The translations under genes and the position numbers were made by a program. A stretch of DNA of 64,000 nucleotides, taken from positions 186,001 to 250,000 of the forward strand of contig CAVWMS010000003.1 of the NCBI GenBank assembly GCA_963756185.1, read 5' to 3'. Position 1 is the first letter of the stretch. Each line of letters starts with the position of its first letter. A model generated the notes under the pieces. That model did not search any database, was not told where the DNA came from, and saw only the letters and a list, made by a program, of their open reading frames with translations. Below are positions 9,087 through 18,157 of the stretch, one piece after another. Source of the DNA: DATAXI01 sp963756185 (GTDB taxonomy: Bacteria; Verrucomicrobiota; Verrucomicrobiia; Chthoniobacterales; Chthoniobacteraceae).

Positions 9087-9150
9087 GAGCGCAGCAGGTC
9101 CTGGCATTGGCCTGCAAGGAAGCCAACCGGCTGAATCACAATTTCGTCGG
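9087..9150 (+). pseudogene. Relic fragment of the clpC N-terminal coding region
   Basis: About 64 nt just after mcsB translate as QQVLALACKEANRLNHNFVG, which closely matches the start of ClpC (QQVLALARKEADRFNHNYVG). No start codon or continuation remains; it runs directly into the first leader copy. It is best read as the remnant of an extra tandem copy. Confidence 0.75.
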
Positions 9151-9237
9151 CTTATCCGTGACGATGTGACACAGTTATTGAAGCCGGTTTCGGGTCGAGG
9201 GCTCAGGACGGCAACGGAACCGGCCGATCAGATGATG
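9151..9237 (+). repeat. Duplicated clpC leader, copy 1
   Basis: This segment (TTATCCGTGAC, then AAGCCGGTTTCGGGTCG, then GGCTCAGGACGGCAACGG up to ATGATGAAT) matches the leader before clpC at 9993-10080 with scattered substitutions. It is the 5' part of a tandem duplication and may hold the promoter or translation signals. Confidence 0.75.
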
Positions 9238-9939
9238 AATAATTTTACTCCAAGAGCCCAGCAGGTCCTGGCATTGGCCCGTAAGGAAGCCGACCAGTTT
9301 CGCCACGACTACGTGGACACCGAGCATCTTCTGCTTGGGATAATCATACTTGGGCAGGGCACCGCGGTTAACGTGCTCCTGAAGATGGGGCTCGATCTCA
9401 AGACCGTGCGCCTGGAGGTTGAGAAGGAGGCCGGCCGCGGACCGGAGACCCATATTCTCGGCAACATCCCCTACACCCAGCGGGTAAAGAAGGTGCTGGT
9501 CCTGGCCGGCAAGGAGGCCATGCAGCTCAACCATTCCTACGTCGGCACCGAGCATATCCTCCTCGGCCTGCTGCGTGAAGGCGAAGGCGTGGCCGCGCGC
9601 GTGCTCAAGAATCTCGATCTCGATATCGAGCGTACCCGCAACGAAATCCTCAAGGAGCTGGACCCGAATTTCACGCCGCCGGAGGTGGGATGGTTGCCGC
9701 CGGCTCCAATCCCCAGAAAGCGGATAACTCTTGGTTTTTCCAGTGCGGCGCGAAAAGCGGTGATCCTGGCCGAGGCGGAGGCCACCCTGAAGGACCGCAA
9801 GGCGGTCACCACCGCCGACCTGCTTCTGGGCATCCTCCGCCAGGAGGCCGGCGCGGCCGCCGGCATTCTGAAGAACCACCAGGTGGACATCGACCGACTC
9901 CGGAAGGAAATTGAAACCGGACAATTCCCCGAAGAATGA
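9232..9939 (+). CDS. Stand-alone ClpC N-domain protein (duplicated, no ATPase modules)
   Basis: The 235-residue protein begins MMNNFTPRAQQVLALARKEAD, the same start as ClpC at 10075, and stays near-identical through both Clp_N repeats (~5-70, ~80-145; DTEHLLLGIIILG, GTEHILLGLLREGEG). Instead of the AAA+ domain it carries a third Clp_N-like half-repeat (~165-230: SSAARKAVILAEAEATLK, TTADLLLGILRQE). No Walker motif exists. ClpC N-domains bind phospho-arginine and adaptors, so a free copy could act as adaptor or competitor; that role is inferred. It arose by tandem duplication with its leader, and the ORF is intact, suggesting it is kept. Confidence 0.85.
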   Translation: MMNNFTPRAQQVLALARKEADQFRHDYVDTEHLLLGIIILGQGTAVNVLLKMGLDLKTVRLEVEKEAGRGPETHILGNIPYTQRVKKVLVLAGKEAMQLNHSYVGTEHILLGLLREGEGVAARVLKNLDLDIERTRNEILKELDPNFTPPEVGWLPPAPIPRKRITLGFSSAARKAVILAEAEATLKDRKAVTTADLLLGILRQEAGAAAGILKNHQVDIDRLRKEIETGQFPEE

Positions 9940-9992
9940 GCCGTTTTCATCAAAAAATGGAGGACGGCACGCGGGATGCGTTGCATGCTGTA

Positions 9993-10080
9993 GTTATCCG
10001 TGACAATATAGGAGAGTTCCGGAAGCCGGTTTCGGGTCGCAAGGCTCAGAACGGCAACGGGACCAGCCAATCCGATGATG
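9993..10080 (+). repeat. Duplicated clpC leader, copy 2
   Basis: The region from GTTATCCGTGAC to the clpC start repeats 9151-9237, including AAGCCGGTTTCGGGTCG and CGGCAACGG. No CtsR-type heptad operator (GGTCAAA pair) is visible in either copy. Confidence 0.75.
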
Positions 10081-12567
10081 AATAATTTTACTCCAAGAGC
10101 CCAGCAAGTCCTGGCATTGGCCCGCAAGGAAGCCGACCGATTCAATCACAATTACGTCGGCACCGAGCACCTGTTGCTGGGCCTGATCAAGCTGGGCCAG
10201 GGCGTCGCGGTCAACGTGCTCCAGAAAATGGGGCTCGATCTCGAGACCGTGCGCATGGAGGTCGAGAAGCAGGTCGGCAGCGGGCCGGAGACGAAGATGG
10301 TGGGCAACATCCCCTACACCCCGCGGGTGAAGAAGGTGCTGGCCCTGGCCGGCAAGGAGGCCAAGCAGTTGAACCATTCCTACGTCGGCACCGAGCACAT
10401 TCTCCTGGGCCTGTTGCGCGAGGGCGAAGGCGTGGCCGCGCGCGTGCTCAAGAACCTCGAGGTCGACATCGAGCGCACCCGCAACGAAATCCTCAAGGAA
10501 CTCGACCCGAATTTCACCCCGCCAGAATCCGAGCAGGAGCCCGGCGGCGGCGGGGGCGGCGCTCCCGAGGGCAAGCAGAAGGGCGACGTGAAGACGCCGG
10601 CGCTGCGCGCCTTTGGCCGCGACCTGACGGAACTGGCCCGCAAGGGCGAAATCGACCCGGTGATCGGGCGCAAAAACGAAATCGAGCGCGTCATCCAGAT
10701 TCTCTGCCGCCGCACCAAGAACAACCCGGTGCTGCTGGGCGAGGCCGGCGTGGGCAAGACTGCAATCGTGGAGGGGCTGGCGCAGGAGATCGCCGCCGGC
10801 AACGTCCCGGAGCTGCTGCGCGACAAGAAGGTCATCACCCTGGACCTGGCCCTGATGGTCGCCGGCACCAAGTACCGCGGCCAGTTCGAGGAACGCATCA
10901 AGGCGGTCATGGATGAAATCCGCCGCTCGAAGAACATCATCCTCTTCATCGACGAGCTGCACACCATCGTCGGGGCCGGCTCGGCCGAAGGGGCGATGGA
11001 TGCCTCGAACATCATCAAGCCGGCGCTTTCCCGCGGCGAATTGCAGTGCGTGGGCGCCACCACCCTCAACGAATACCGCAAGTACATCGAGAAGGACGCC
11101 GCCCTCGAGCGCCGCTTCCAGACCGTGAAGGTCGAGGCGCCCAGCGTCGATGAGACCATCCAGATCCTCTACGGGCTGCGCCTCAAGTACGAGGCCCATC
11201 ACAAGGCCCGCTACACCGACGAGGCCCTCGTCTCCGCCGCCAAGCTCTCCGACCGTTACCTGACCGGGCGTTTCCTGCCGGACAAGGCCATCGACGTCAT
11301 GGACGAGGCCGGCGCCCGCGCACGCATCGGCTCGATGACGCGTCCGCCCGACGTGAAGCTGATCGAGACCGAGATCGAGGCCATCCGCTCCGAGAAGGAG
11401 GGCACGATCAAGGCCCAGGATTTCGAGAAAGCCGCCGCGCTGCGCGACTCCGAAAAGCAGGCCAAGGAAAAGCTCGACCGCATCCTCTCCGAATGGCGCG
11501 AGTCCCGCGAGGAAAAGGAAGTGGTCGTCACCGAGGACGACATCATGCACGTCGTCTCGAAGTGGACGGGCGTCCCGCTCCAGCGCATGGAGCAAAAGGA
11601 GACCCAGAAGCTGCTGATGATGGAGCACGAGCTCAAGGGCAAGGTCATCGGCCAGGACGAAGCCGTGGGCGCCATCTCCAAGGCGCTGCGCCGCTCCCGC
11701 GCGGACCTCAAGGATCCCCGCCGGCCCATCGGTTCCTTCATTTTCCTCGGCCCCACGGGCGTGGGCAAAACCTTCCTCGCCCAGACGCTGGCCGAGTTCA
11801 TGTTCGGCGACCGCGATGCGCTCATCCAGATCGACATGTCCGAGTACATGGAGAAATTCACCGCCTCGCGCCTCATCGGCTCGCCTCCGGGCTACGTCGG
11901 TTACGAGGAGGGCGGCCAGCTCTCGGAGGCCGTCCGCCGCCGGCCTTATTCCGTGGTGCTTTTCGACGAAATCGAGAAAGCCCACCCGGATGTGATGCAC
12001 CTGCTGCTCCAGATCCTGGAAGAGGGCAAGGTCACCGACTCGCTCGGCCGCAAGATCGATTTCCGCAATACGATCATCATCATGACCTCGAACGTCGGGG
12101 CCGAAATGATCAAGAAACAGACCAGCCTCGGCTTCGCCGCCGCCTCGCGCGATGAGGACAATTACGAGATCATGCGCGAGAAGATCCTCGAGGAATCGAA
12201 GCGGATTTTCAAACCCGAGTTCATCAACCGGCTCGACGATCTCATCGTCTTCCATACGCTGAGCAAGCCCGACCTGCTCAAGATCGTGGACCTCGAAGTC
12301 ATCAAGGTGACCAAGCGCGTCCGCGCCAAGCGCATCGAGATTCACCTCGACCAGGCGGCCCACGAATTCCTGATTGAAAAGGGCTACGACCCGACCTACG
12401 GCGCCCGCCCGATGCGCCGCGCGGTCGAGCGTTTCCTCGAGGACCCGCTGGCCGAGGAAATCCTGCGCGGTCACATCAAGGAAGGCGACCATGTGACCAT
12501 CAGCGCGGAGAAGACGAAGCTCACTTTCCATGTTCCGGAACCGGCTCAGCCCGCCGAGGCGAGTTGA
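10075..12567 (+). CDS. clpC: ClpC, AAA+ unfoldase of the Clp protease
   Basis: The 830-residue class I HSP100 protein has two N-terminal Clp_N repeats (~1-145), AAA1 with Walker A GEAGVGKTA (~222), a UVR-type middle region (~430-470, EKAAALRDSEKQAKEKL), AAA2 with Walker A GPTGVGKTF (~560), and the D2-small C-terminal domain (YDPTYGARPMRRAVERF). This is the ClpC/ClpA layout; the UVR motif favours ClpC. It unfolds substrates for ClpP, including arginine-phosphorylated proteins marked by McsB encoded upstream. It is preceded by a duplicated leader and a stand-alone copy of its own N-domain. Confidence 0.96.
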   Translation: MMNNFTPRAQQVLALARKEADRFNHNYVGTEHLLLGLIKLGQGVAVNVLQKMGLDLETVRMEVEKQVGSGPETKMVGNIPYTPRVKKVLALAGKEAKQLNHSYVGTEHILLGLLREGEGVAARVLKNLEVDIERTRNEILKELDPNFTPPESEQEPGGGGGGAPEGKQKGDVKTPALRAFGRDLTELARKGEIDPVIGRKNEIERVIQILCRRTKNNPVLLGEAGVGKTAIVEGLAQEIAAGNVPELLRDKKVITLDLALMVAGTKYRGQFEERIKAVMDEIRRSKNIILFIDELHTIVGAGSAEGAMDASNIIKPALSRGELQCVGATTLNEYRKYIEKDAALERRFQTVKVEAPSVDETIQILYGLRLKYEAHHKARYTDEALVSAAKLSDRYLTGRFLPDKAIDVMDEAGARARIGSMTRPPDVKLIETEIEAIRSEKEGTIKAQDFEKAAALRDSEKQAKEKLDRILSEWRESREEKEVVVTEDDIMHVVSKWTGVPLQRMEQKETQKLLMMEHELKGKVIGQDEAVGAISKALRRSRADLKDPRRPIGSFIFLGPTGVGKTFLAQTLAEFMFGDRDALIQIDMSEYMEKFTASRLIGSPPGYVGYEEGGQLSEAVRRRPYSVVLFDEIEKAHPDVMHLLLQILEEGKVTDSLGRKIDFRNTIIIMTSNVGAEMIKKQTSLGFAAASRDEDNYEIMREKILEESKRIFKPEFINRLDDLIVFHTLSKPDLLKIVDLEVIKVTKRVRAKRIEIHLDQAAHEFLIEKGYDPTYGARPMRRAVERFLEDPLAEEILRGHIKEGDHVTISAEKTKLTFHVPEPAQPAEAS

Positions 12568-12687
12568 TCCGGGGATCATGGAAATTGGCAAACGGGTTCC
12601 TCGACTGAACATTTACCCGCATTTGAAGCTGAACTCCCACCCGGCTCGCCGCGCCACGCGCCGTGACCGGGTGAACCTTGACCCACA

Positions 12688-13050
12688 ATGACCGGCGCCA
12701 TCCCAGTCCCACCCCTGCCGCGCAAACACCTGCTCGATCTGCGTTTCGGTTTCGCCCTCATGCGCGACCGCCGCATCCCGCTGCGTTTCAAGCTTCTCGC
12801 CTTCCTCATCGCCTTTGGCATCACCGGCACGGCCGAGCTTCTCGAGATACCGGGCGAGACCATCCTCTCCGCCCTGGTCCCGATTCTCGGCGCCATTGGC
12901 GACGTGACGCTCGACGGCGCGGAAATGATCGCCGGCCCCATCGTCATCGGCTGCCTGCTGCTCCCCTTTCTCGCCCCGCGCCACCTGGTCGAGCGCATCC
13001 ACGCGGAACGTTCGACGGGCGTTCCCAAGTCGCCGATCATCGAGGTTTAG
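12688..13050 (+). CDS. Small membrane protein, weakly DUF1232-like
   Basis: The 120-residue protein has a short N-terminal cytoplasmic part, then MRDRRIPLRFKLLAFLIAFG, a hydrophobic stretch, PILGAIGDVTLDG and a second hydrophobic helix (GPIVIGCLLLPFLAP). The RIPLRFKLL...VPILGAIGD order recalls DUF1232 proteins, but the similarity is by eye only. Function is unknown. It is followed after 36 nt by another membrane-anchored gene, so the two may be co-transcribed. Confidence 0.6.
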   Translation: MTGAIPVPPLPRKHLLDLRFGFALMRDRRIPLRFKLLAFLIAFGITGTAELLEIPGETILSALVPILGAIGDVTLDGAEMIAGPIVIGCLLLPFLAPRHLVERIHAERSTGVPKSPIIEV

Positions 13051-13086
13051 CCGGCGTCCGGTGCTGTGAAACGGACCCTTTGATTC

Positions 13087-13818
13087 ATGGATGAACCCCG
13101 TCCCCGGACCGCGCTCAGTCCCTGGTACCTTGCCATCGCCGCATGCCTGGTCGTCTCTGCCACCACCGCCGGCCTTGCCGTCTGGGCCATTTATCGCGTG
13201 GTCAATCCGGCCACCGATACCATGAGCCAGCAGTTCGCCGAGTATCTCCCCACCGTCGGCCCCACCGATGGCATTTTGGAAACTGCGACATCGAGCGTGC
13301 CCGAGACCTTCACCAAGACCGACTCGAAGTGGCTCTTCGACATGATCCCGCTCGGCACCACCGTTTCGGAAATTCGCGTTCCCGCCACTTACAGTTATTT
13401 CATCCAGCTTTCCGACCCGTGGAAATTGATTGCCCGCGGGCAGGTCTGTGTCGTCATGGCGCCCCCCTTCTATCCGAGCCTCCCTCCCGCCATCGATACC
13501 GACAAGATGGAGAAGAGCACCACCGCGGGCTGGCTTCGCTTCAACGGCGACGAGAATCTCGAAATCCTCGAACGCGATATCACCTTGGAATTGAACCGCC
13601 GCGCCGACGACAGGATCCACCGCAATTACGTGCGGGAATCATGCCGCCAGGCCGTTGCCGATTTCGTGAAAAACTGGCTGATGAAGGAGAATTACTGGCG
13701 CTCAGACCGTTTCCACGACATCGTCGTCGTCTTCCCGGACGATCCGCCTCCCAATTCGCCCACGGGTGCAAACCCGCCCCAGATCTCGGTGGAAAACGTC
13801 CCCACGCCGGCCTTGTGA
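13087..13818 (+). CDS. Membrane-anchored hypothetical protein
   Basis: The 243-residue protein has one N-terminal transmembrane helix (WYLAIAACLVVSATTAGLAV) and a large, probably periplasmic, domain with alternating strands and a long helix (DRIHRNYVRESCRQAVADF), then a Pro-rich tail. The layout (TM anchor, strand-rich domain with VPATYSYFIQL, then helices) vaguely recalls DUF4230-type proteins. I do not recognise a catalytic motif. It lies downstream of the small membrane gene and convergent to the PAS kinase. Confidence 0.6.
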   Translation: MDEPRPRTALSPWYLAIAACLVVSATTAGLAVWAIYRVVNPATDTMSQQFAEYLPTVGPTDGILETATSSVPETFTKTDSKWLFDMIPLGTTVSEIRVPATYSYFIQLSDPWKLIARGQVCVVMAPPFYPSLPPAIDTDKMEKSTTAGWLRFNGDENLEILERDITLELNRRADDRIHRNYVRESCRQAVADFVKNWLMKENYWRSDRFHDIVVVFPDDPPPNSPTGANPPQISVENVPTPAL

Positions 13819-13911
13819 CCGTATCCGCCTGAGCGCCCGCGCCTGGTTTCCCGCGCCGGATTCTGAACTGCAGTTCACCCCGGCGGCGTGGCCCAGGCAG
13901 CATGAGAGAAA

Positions 13912-16900
13912 TTAAATACTTTTCTTAAGAATTATTTCCAAAGCCCTCCCCAGTTCGACTTCGGTGAATGGCTTGTCCAGCCGGCTCGTCACGCCCAGGG
14001 TCTTGAACTCTTCGTTCAATGCGTCTTCCATTCGCCCGCTGATTACCATGATCGGGATGTCAGGCAGCATCCGCCGGAGCGCGCCGACAAACCCCAGGCC
14101 ATCCATGAAGGGCATGTGCAGGTCGGTGATGATGGCGCCCAACTCGGTGCGGTGCAGTGCCGCCTTGATCAAGCCGTCCGCGCCGTCGGTCGCCGTCAAT
14201 GGCATCAAGTTCAGATGCCGCAAGACGGTGCGTGCCATCTCCCGGATTTGAGGTTCGTCATCCACAAACAGGATCGTTTCCCCATGCCCGCGGAATTCAA
14301 TAACCGCCTTGATTTTCGTTTCCGCGTCACTATCCGGAAGGTCGGCGGGCAGATAGGCCGTGAATGACGAGCCCTGGCCGGGTTTCGAATAAACCTGTAG
14401 AAATCCACCGCTGCCTTTCACGATGCCCAGGACGGTCGAGAGGCCCAGGCCGGTGCCTTTGTCCAGGCCTTTGGTCGTGAAGAACGGGTCAAATATCCGG
14501 TCGATAATTTCCGGCGGGATGCCGGTTCCGGTGTCGCGTACGCACAGCGCCAGGTATTTGCCGGGCTTGGCGCCGGGCACGGAGCTGGCATAGGCCGCAT
14601 CCACTTCCTGTACCTTCGCCTCCAGCGTTAGCGTGCCGCCGTGGGGCATGGCGTCGCGAGCATTGACGCACAGGTTCAGGAGAACCTGATGCAACTGCGT
14701 GGCGTCGCCCAGCACCGGCGGGAGTTTCGGGTCGAATCTGACCATCAACTGGATGTTCTTGGGGAAGGTGCCCTTCATCAGATTCTCCAGCTCCTTGATC
14801 AAATGGCTGGGATGGATGAGGACCCGCTCGCCTTCCGCGCCTTTGGCAAAGGTGAGGAGCTGTTTGGCCATGCCCGCAGCCCGCTTGGCGCTGACTTCAA
14901 CCATGTCCAGAAGACTCGCCTCTCCGGGATAACTCGCCTTTATAATTTCCACTCCCATCAGAATGGGGGCAAGCGCGTTGTTCAAATCGTGCGCCACACC
15001 GCCCGCCAGGGTGCCGATGGCGTCCAGCCGTTGCGCGCGCAGGGCGAGGCGTTCGAGCCTCTGGCGCTGGGTGATGTCGCGCTCGGTCGAGGCCAGGCCA
15101 ACCGGGTTTCCGGCGCCGTCCATCAGTTTGGTCACCGTCATCCAGACATCGAGAATGCGCCCGTCTTTGGTCACCCGTTGGGTCTCAAAGGAGGTGATCG
15201 CTTCGCCCGCTATCAGCCGGCGAATGAACTCCTTTTGCTCTGCAACCTTGCCGGAGGCCGTGAGGCGCTCGATGTTCATCAAAAGCGCCTCTTTCTCGCT
15301 ATAGCCATACATCAGTTCGGCGCCTCGGTTCCAGGCGGTGATCCGGCCCTCGAAGTCCTGAATCGTAATCGCATCGTTCGAGTCTCTCACCACTGTTGCA
15401 AGGCGTCTGAGGTTCTCTTCCTCACGCCTGGGCTCGGTGATGTCGGTGAAGGTAACGACAGCCCCGGTGATGGTCTCACGCTCGGTAATCGGATAAGAGC
15501 TGTAGTCGACCGGAAAAAAGGAGCCGTCTTTACGCCAAAAAACCTCCGTGTCCACATGGCACTGCTCGCCTTTTTGAAACGCGCGAAAAATGAGGCATTC
15601 CTCGACTGGATAAACGGAGCCGTCTTCACGATGGTGATGCAATACATCATGCATGCTCCGGCCCAATATCTCCTCGGGTTGGTAACCAAGCAGTTCCGCG
15701 CCCGCATGATTGATGAACGTGCATCGGCCCTCCTTATCGATTCCATAAATTCCTTCTCCGGCCGACTCCAGCAGTAATTGCATCCTTCGGCTTACGCGAT
15801 GCGTCTCTTCTTCCGCCCGCTTCCGCTCGGTCATGTCACGAACGATGCCCTGGATGTAGACCTTCCCTCCCAATTCCACCGGATTGAGGCTGACTTGCAC
15901 ATGGAACAGCGTGCCATCGGGGCGTTGGTGCACAAATTCGAATAGTTGCAGTTCCCCCGCCAGAACCCGCTGAGTGTTCTCCACAACTGCTTGCTGCGAA
16001 TCAGAACCGTCGGGCTGGGTGGGCGGTGCGAAAAAGGCCGGCGATTGGCCGATGATCTGCTCGCGCGTCACGCCAAACATTTCCAGCCCCCGGGCGTTGC
16101 TATCGACGAAAACACCGTCGCGGAGCAGGAAAATAGCGTCGTTTGCCGCGTCGAACAGGGCCCGGTATTTGGCCTCGCTTTCCCGCAGCGCTTCTTCCAT
16201 CCGGCGTTGTTCGGTGATATCTTCCAGCATCGCCACGAAGTAGTCGGCCGAACCGTCTGCACCGCGCACACATCTCACCGAGATGGCGGCGTCAATAACC
16301 TGGCCGTCTTTGCGTATAAAGCGTTTGTTCATCGAATAGCCATCGGTCTCCCCGTGGAGAACCCGGTTGAAATTCCCGACATCGGCGGCGAGATCGTCCG
16401 GATGGGTTATTTTGGCCCAACTCATCTTCAACAGCTCACTTCGTTCATAACCCAGGATCTGGCATGTCTTGTCGTTGATCTCGATGAAGGCTTTGTCCGG
16501 CGAACTGATCGTCATGCCGATTTGCCCGAGTTGGAAGTAGCTCCGGAAACGTGCCGTGCTTGCCAGCAGCGCCTCTTCCGCCTGCAGCTCGGATTTTTTC
16601 CGTTCCGTGATGTCGCGGATATTGCATTGGATCACCTTCCTGCCGCCTGCTTCATACACGTTGCTCACAAACTCGACGGCAATTTTGCGCCCATCCTTTG
16701 TTTCCAGGGGCAGGTCTTCATAGCGGACATATCCATGCTTTTGGAGCAGCTCCAGCATCGCTCGATTGGAGACGATGTCCCTGAACGGACTAAGCTCGCC
16801 GACGGTGCTGCCAATCATTTCACCGCGTGAAAAACCCAACAGCTCGCAAAGGAATGGATTCGCATCGGTGATGCGTCCCGTGGCAAAATCCAGAATCAGG

Positions 16901-17001
16901 ATGCCATCCTTCGCAGCTTCGAACAGCCGGCGAAAACTAAGTTCCGAGGCGCGGATCGCTTCCTCGCCTGTCATGTTCGCGTCTTGATGACCCCCGTTCA
17001 T
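13912..17001 (-). CDS. Multi-PAS hybrid sensor histidine kinase with receiver domain
   Basis: The 1029-residue protein has no clear membrane segment. About five PAS/PAC modules occupy residues ~15-660, marked by repeated DITERKK, DMTERKR and DITQRQR linkers. A HisKA-type core follows (LAGGVAHDLNNALAPI; His in AHDLNN), then HATPase_c with NLCVNARDAMPHGGTL and DTGTGIPPE, and a C-terminal receiver (ILFVDDE, phospho-acceptor Asp in ITDLHMPFMDG). It is a cytoplasmic hybrid kinase whose signal cannot be told from sequence. A smaller paralogue with the same kinase core lies at 35954-37585. No cognate phosphotransfer protein is adjacent. Confidence 0.92.
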   Translation of the reverse strand: MNGGHQDANMTGEEAIRASELSFRRLFEAAKDGILILDFATGRITDANPFLCELLGFSRGEMIGSTVGELSPFRDIVSNRAMLELLQKHGYVRYEDLPLETKDGRKIAVEFVSNVYEAGGRKVIQCNIRDITERKKSELQAEEALLASTARFRSYFQLGQIGMTISSPDKAFIEINDKTCQILGYERSELLKMSWAKITHPDDLAADVGNFNRVLHGETDGYSMNKRFIRKDGQVIDAAISVRCVRGADGSADYFVAMLEDITEQRRMEEALRESEAKYRALFDAANDAIFLLRDGVFVDSNARGLEMFGVTREQIIGQSPAFFAPPTQPDGSDSQQAVVENTQRVLAGELQLFEFVHQRPDGTLFHVQVSLNPVELGGKVYIQGIVRDMTERKRAEEETHRVSRRMQLLLESAGEGIYGIDKEGRCTFINHAGAELLGYQPEEILGRSMHDVLHHHREDGSVYPVEECLIFRAFQKGEQCHVDTEVFWRKDGSFFPVDYSSYPITERETITGAVVTFTDITEPRREEENLRRLATVVRDSNDAITIQDFEGRITAWNRGAELMYGYSEKEALLMNIERLTASGKVAEQKEFIRRLIAGEAITSFETQRVTKDGRILDVWMTVTKLMDGAGNPVGLASTERDITQRQRLERLALRAQRLDAIGTLAGGVAHDLNNALAPILMGVEIIKASYPGEASLLDMVEVSAKRAAGMAKQLLTFAKGAEGERVLIHPSHLIKELENLMKGTFPKNIQLMVRFDPKLPPVLGDATQLHQVLLNLCVNARDAMPHGGTLTLEAKVQEVDAAYASSVPGAKPGKYLALCVRDTGTGIPPEIIDRIFDPFFTTKGLDKGTGLGLSTVLGIVKGSGGFLQVYSKPGQGSSFTAYLPADLPDSDAETKIKAVIEFRGHGETILFVDDEPQIREMARTVLRHLNLMPLTATDGADGLIKAALHRTELGAIITDLHMPFMDGLGFVGALRRMLPDIPIMVISGRMEDALNEEFKTLGVTSRLDKPFTEVELGRALEIILKKSI

Positions 17002-17240
17002 GATTCACCCGCCCTATTTTATCTCCCGTCCAAATTAAAGCCAGCGGGCTCTGGGACATCCGGTGTGGTTAAGCATGGAAAAAATTCGGAAAGGAAAAAG
17101 GGCATGGGGACAATGAACGTAACGCCGGCCATTTGGTAATTATAGGCACTCTATTCCAGTTTTTCTGATAATGCCCGAAATTTCCACCTTTCCGAGCTTA
17201 CGCAATTGCTATGATCGCATAATCAAATTACGTTTTTTGC

Positions 17241-18137
17241 ATGAATCGGGTTAATATTCGTGAACTCGAATGCTTCGTCGCCGTCGCGGATCACCTCAGT
17301 TTTTCCAAGGCGGCCCGGCAGCTTCATCTCTCCCAACCTCCCCTCACCCGCCAGATTCAGGCTTTGGAGGAAAAGCTCGGGACCAAAGTCTTCACCCGCA
17401 GTGCCCACGCGGTTGCTTTGACCAATGCAGGTGCTCGTTTCCTGGAGGAGGTGCGGGCCATTCTTCGTCACGTTGACCACGCCACCGGGGCAATTCGTTC
17501 CGATAGCCAGGGAGAAACAGGTCGCCTGCGGCTCGCCTTTGTTGGGGCGCTCGTGGATGCTAGACTCGTCCGATTGATCCAAAGGTTTCGGAAAGACTGC
17601 CCGGCCAGTCTGCTGGAAGTGAGCAACCTCTATCCATCGGCCCAGTTGGCGGCCCTCCAGGCGGGAACTCTCGATGGAGGGTTTGTCGGGACCCGACCCC
17701 AGAAACCCATCAAGGGCCTGGCCTTTGCCGACTGGGCTCAGGAGCCCCTCCTGCTCGTCTTGCCCGAGGAACACTCGTTGGCCGGGATCAGAAAACTCCA
17801 GTGGCAGCATCTTCAGGGACTCCCCTGGGTGATGATCTCAGGCCAGGAGGCGCCGGCCTTCCGCGACCTATTTTTCAAAATCGTCGAGAGCCATGGCCTC
17901 GAAGTCCAGATCGTCCAGGAGTCCAATACCGTCAAGACGGTCCTCATCATGGTCGCCGCAGGCATCGGAGTCGCTATGGTTCCCCAATCGGCCAAAAATC
18001 TTCTCCCCGCCGGAGTCGTGTTCCGTCAATTGCCCCGTCCGCAGCCCATCGTTCATTACGCCTTTGCCTATCGCACTGGGCAGGATTCTCCCACCTTGGA
18101 TAAATTTCTGTCTCTTTTGAGGACGTTGGCCCGGTAA
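17241..18137 (+). CDS. LysR-family transcriptional regulator
   Basis: The 298-residue protein has an N-terminal winged helix (LECFVAVADHLSFSKAARQL) and the LysR signature LSQPPLTRQIQALEEKLG, followed by a two-lobed periplasmic-binding-like effector domain (GRLRLAFVGALVDARLVRLI onward). The effector region resembles the CatR/BenM-type aromatic-pathway regulators, but the ligand is unknown. Upstream, the 239-nt AT-rich spacer shared with the divergent PAS kinase would hold its promoter and any T-N11-A operator; the downstream neighbour gpmI is convergent. No obvious target operon is next to it. Confidence 0.92.
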   Translation: MNRVNIRELECFVAVADHLSFSKAARQLHLSQPPLTRQIQALEEKLGTKVFTRSAHAVALTNAGARFLEEVRAILRHVDHATGAIRSDSQGETGRLRLAFVGALVDARLVRLIQRFRKDCPASLLEVSNLYPSAQLAALQAGTLDGGFVGTRPQKPIKGLAFADWAQEPLLLVLPEEHSLAGIRKLQWQHLQGLPWVMISGQEAPAFRDLFFKIVESHGLEVQIVQESNTVKTVLIMVAAGIGVAMVPQSAKNLLPAGVVFRQLPRPQPIVHYAFAYRTGQDSPTLDKFLSLLRTLAR

Positions 18138-18157
18138 GAGCAACGGATTTGCCGGGA

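Noticed and set aside
9073..10080. CtsR operator upstream of the clpC genes
   Set aside because: I looked for the GGTCAAA heptad pair in both leader copies and between mcsA and mcsB and did not find it.
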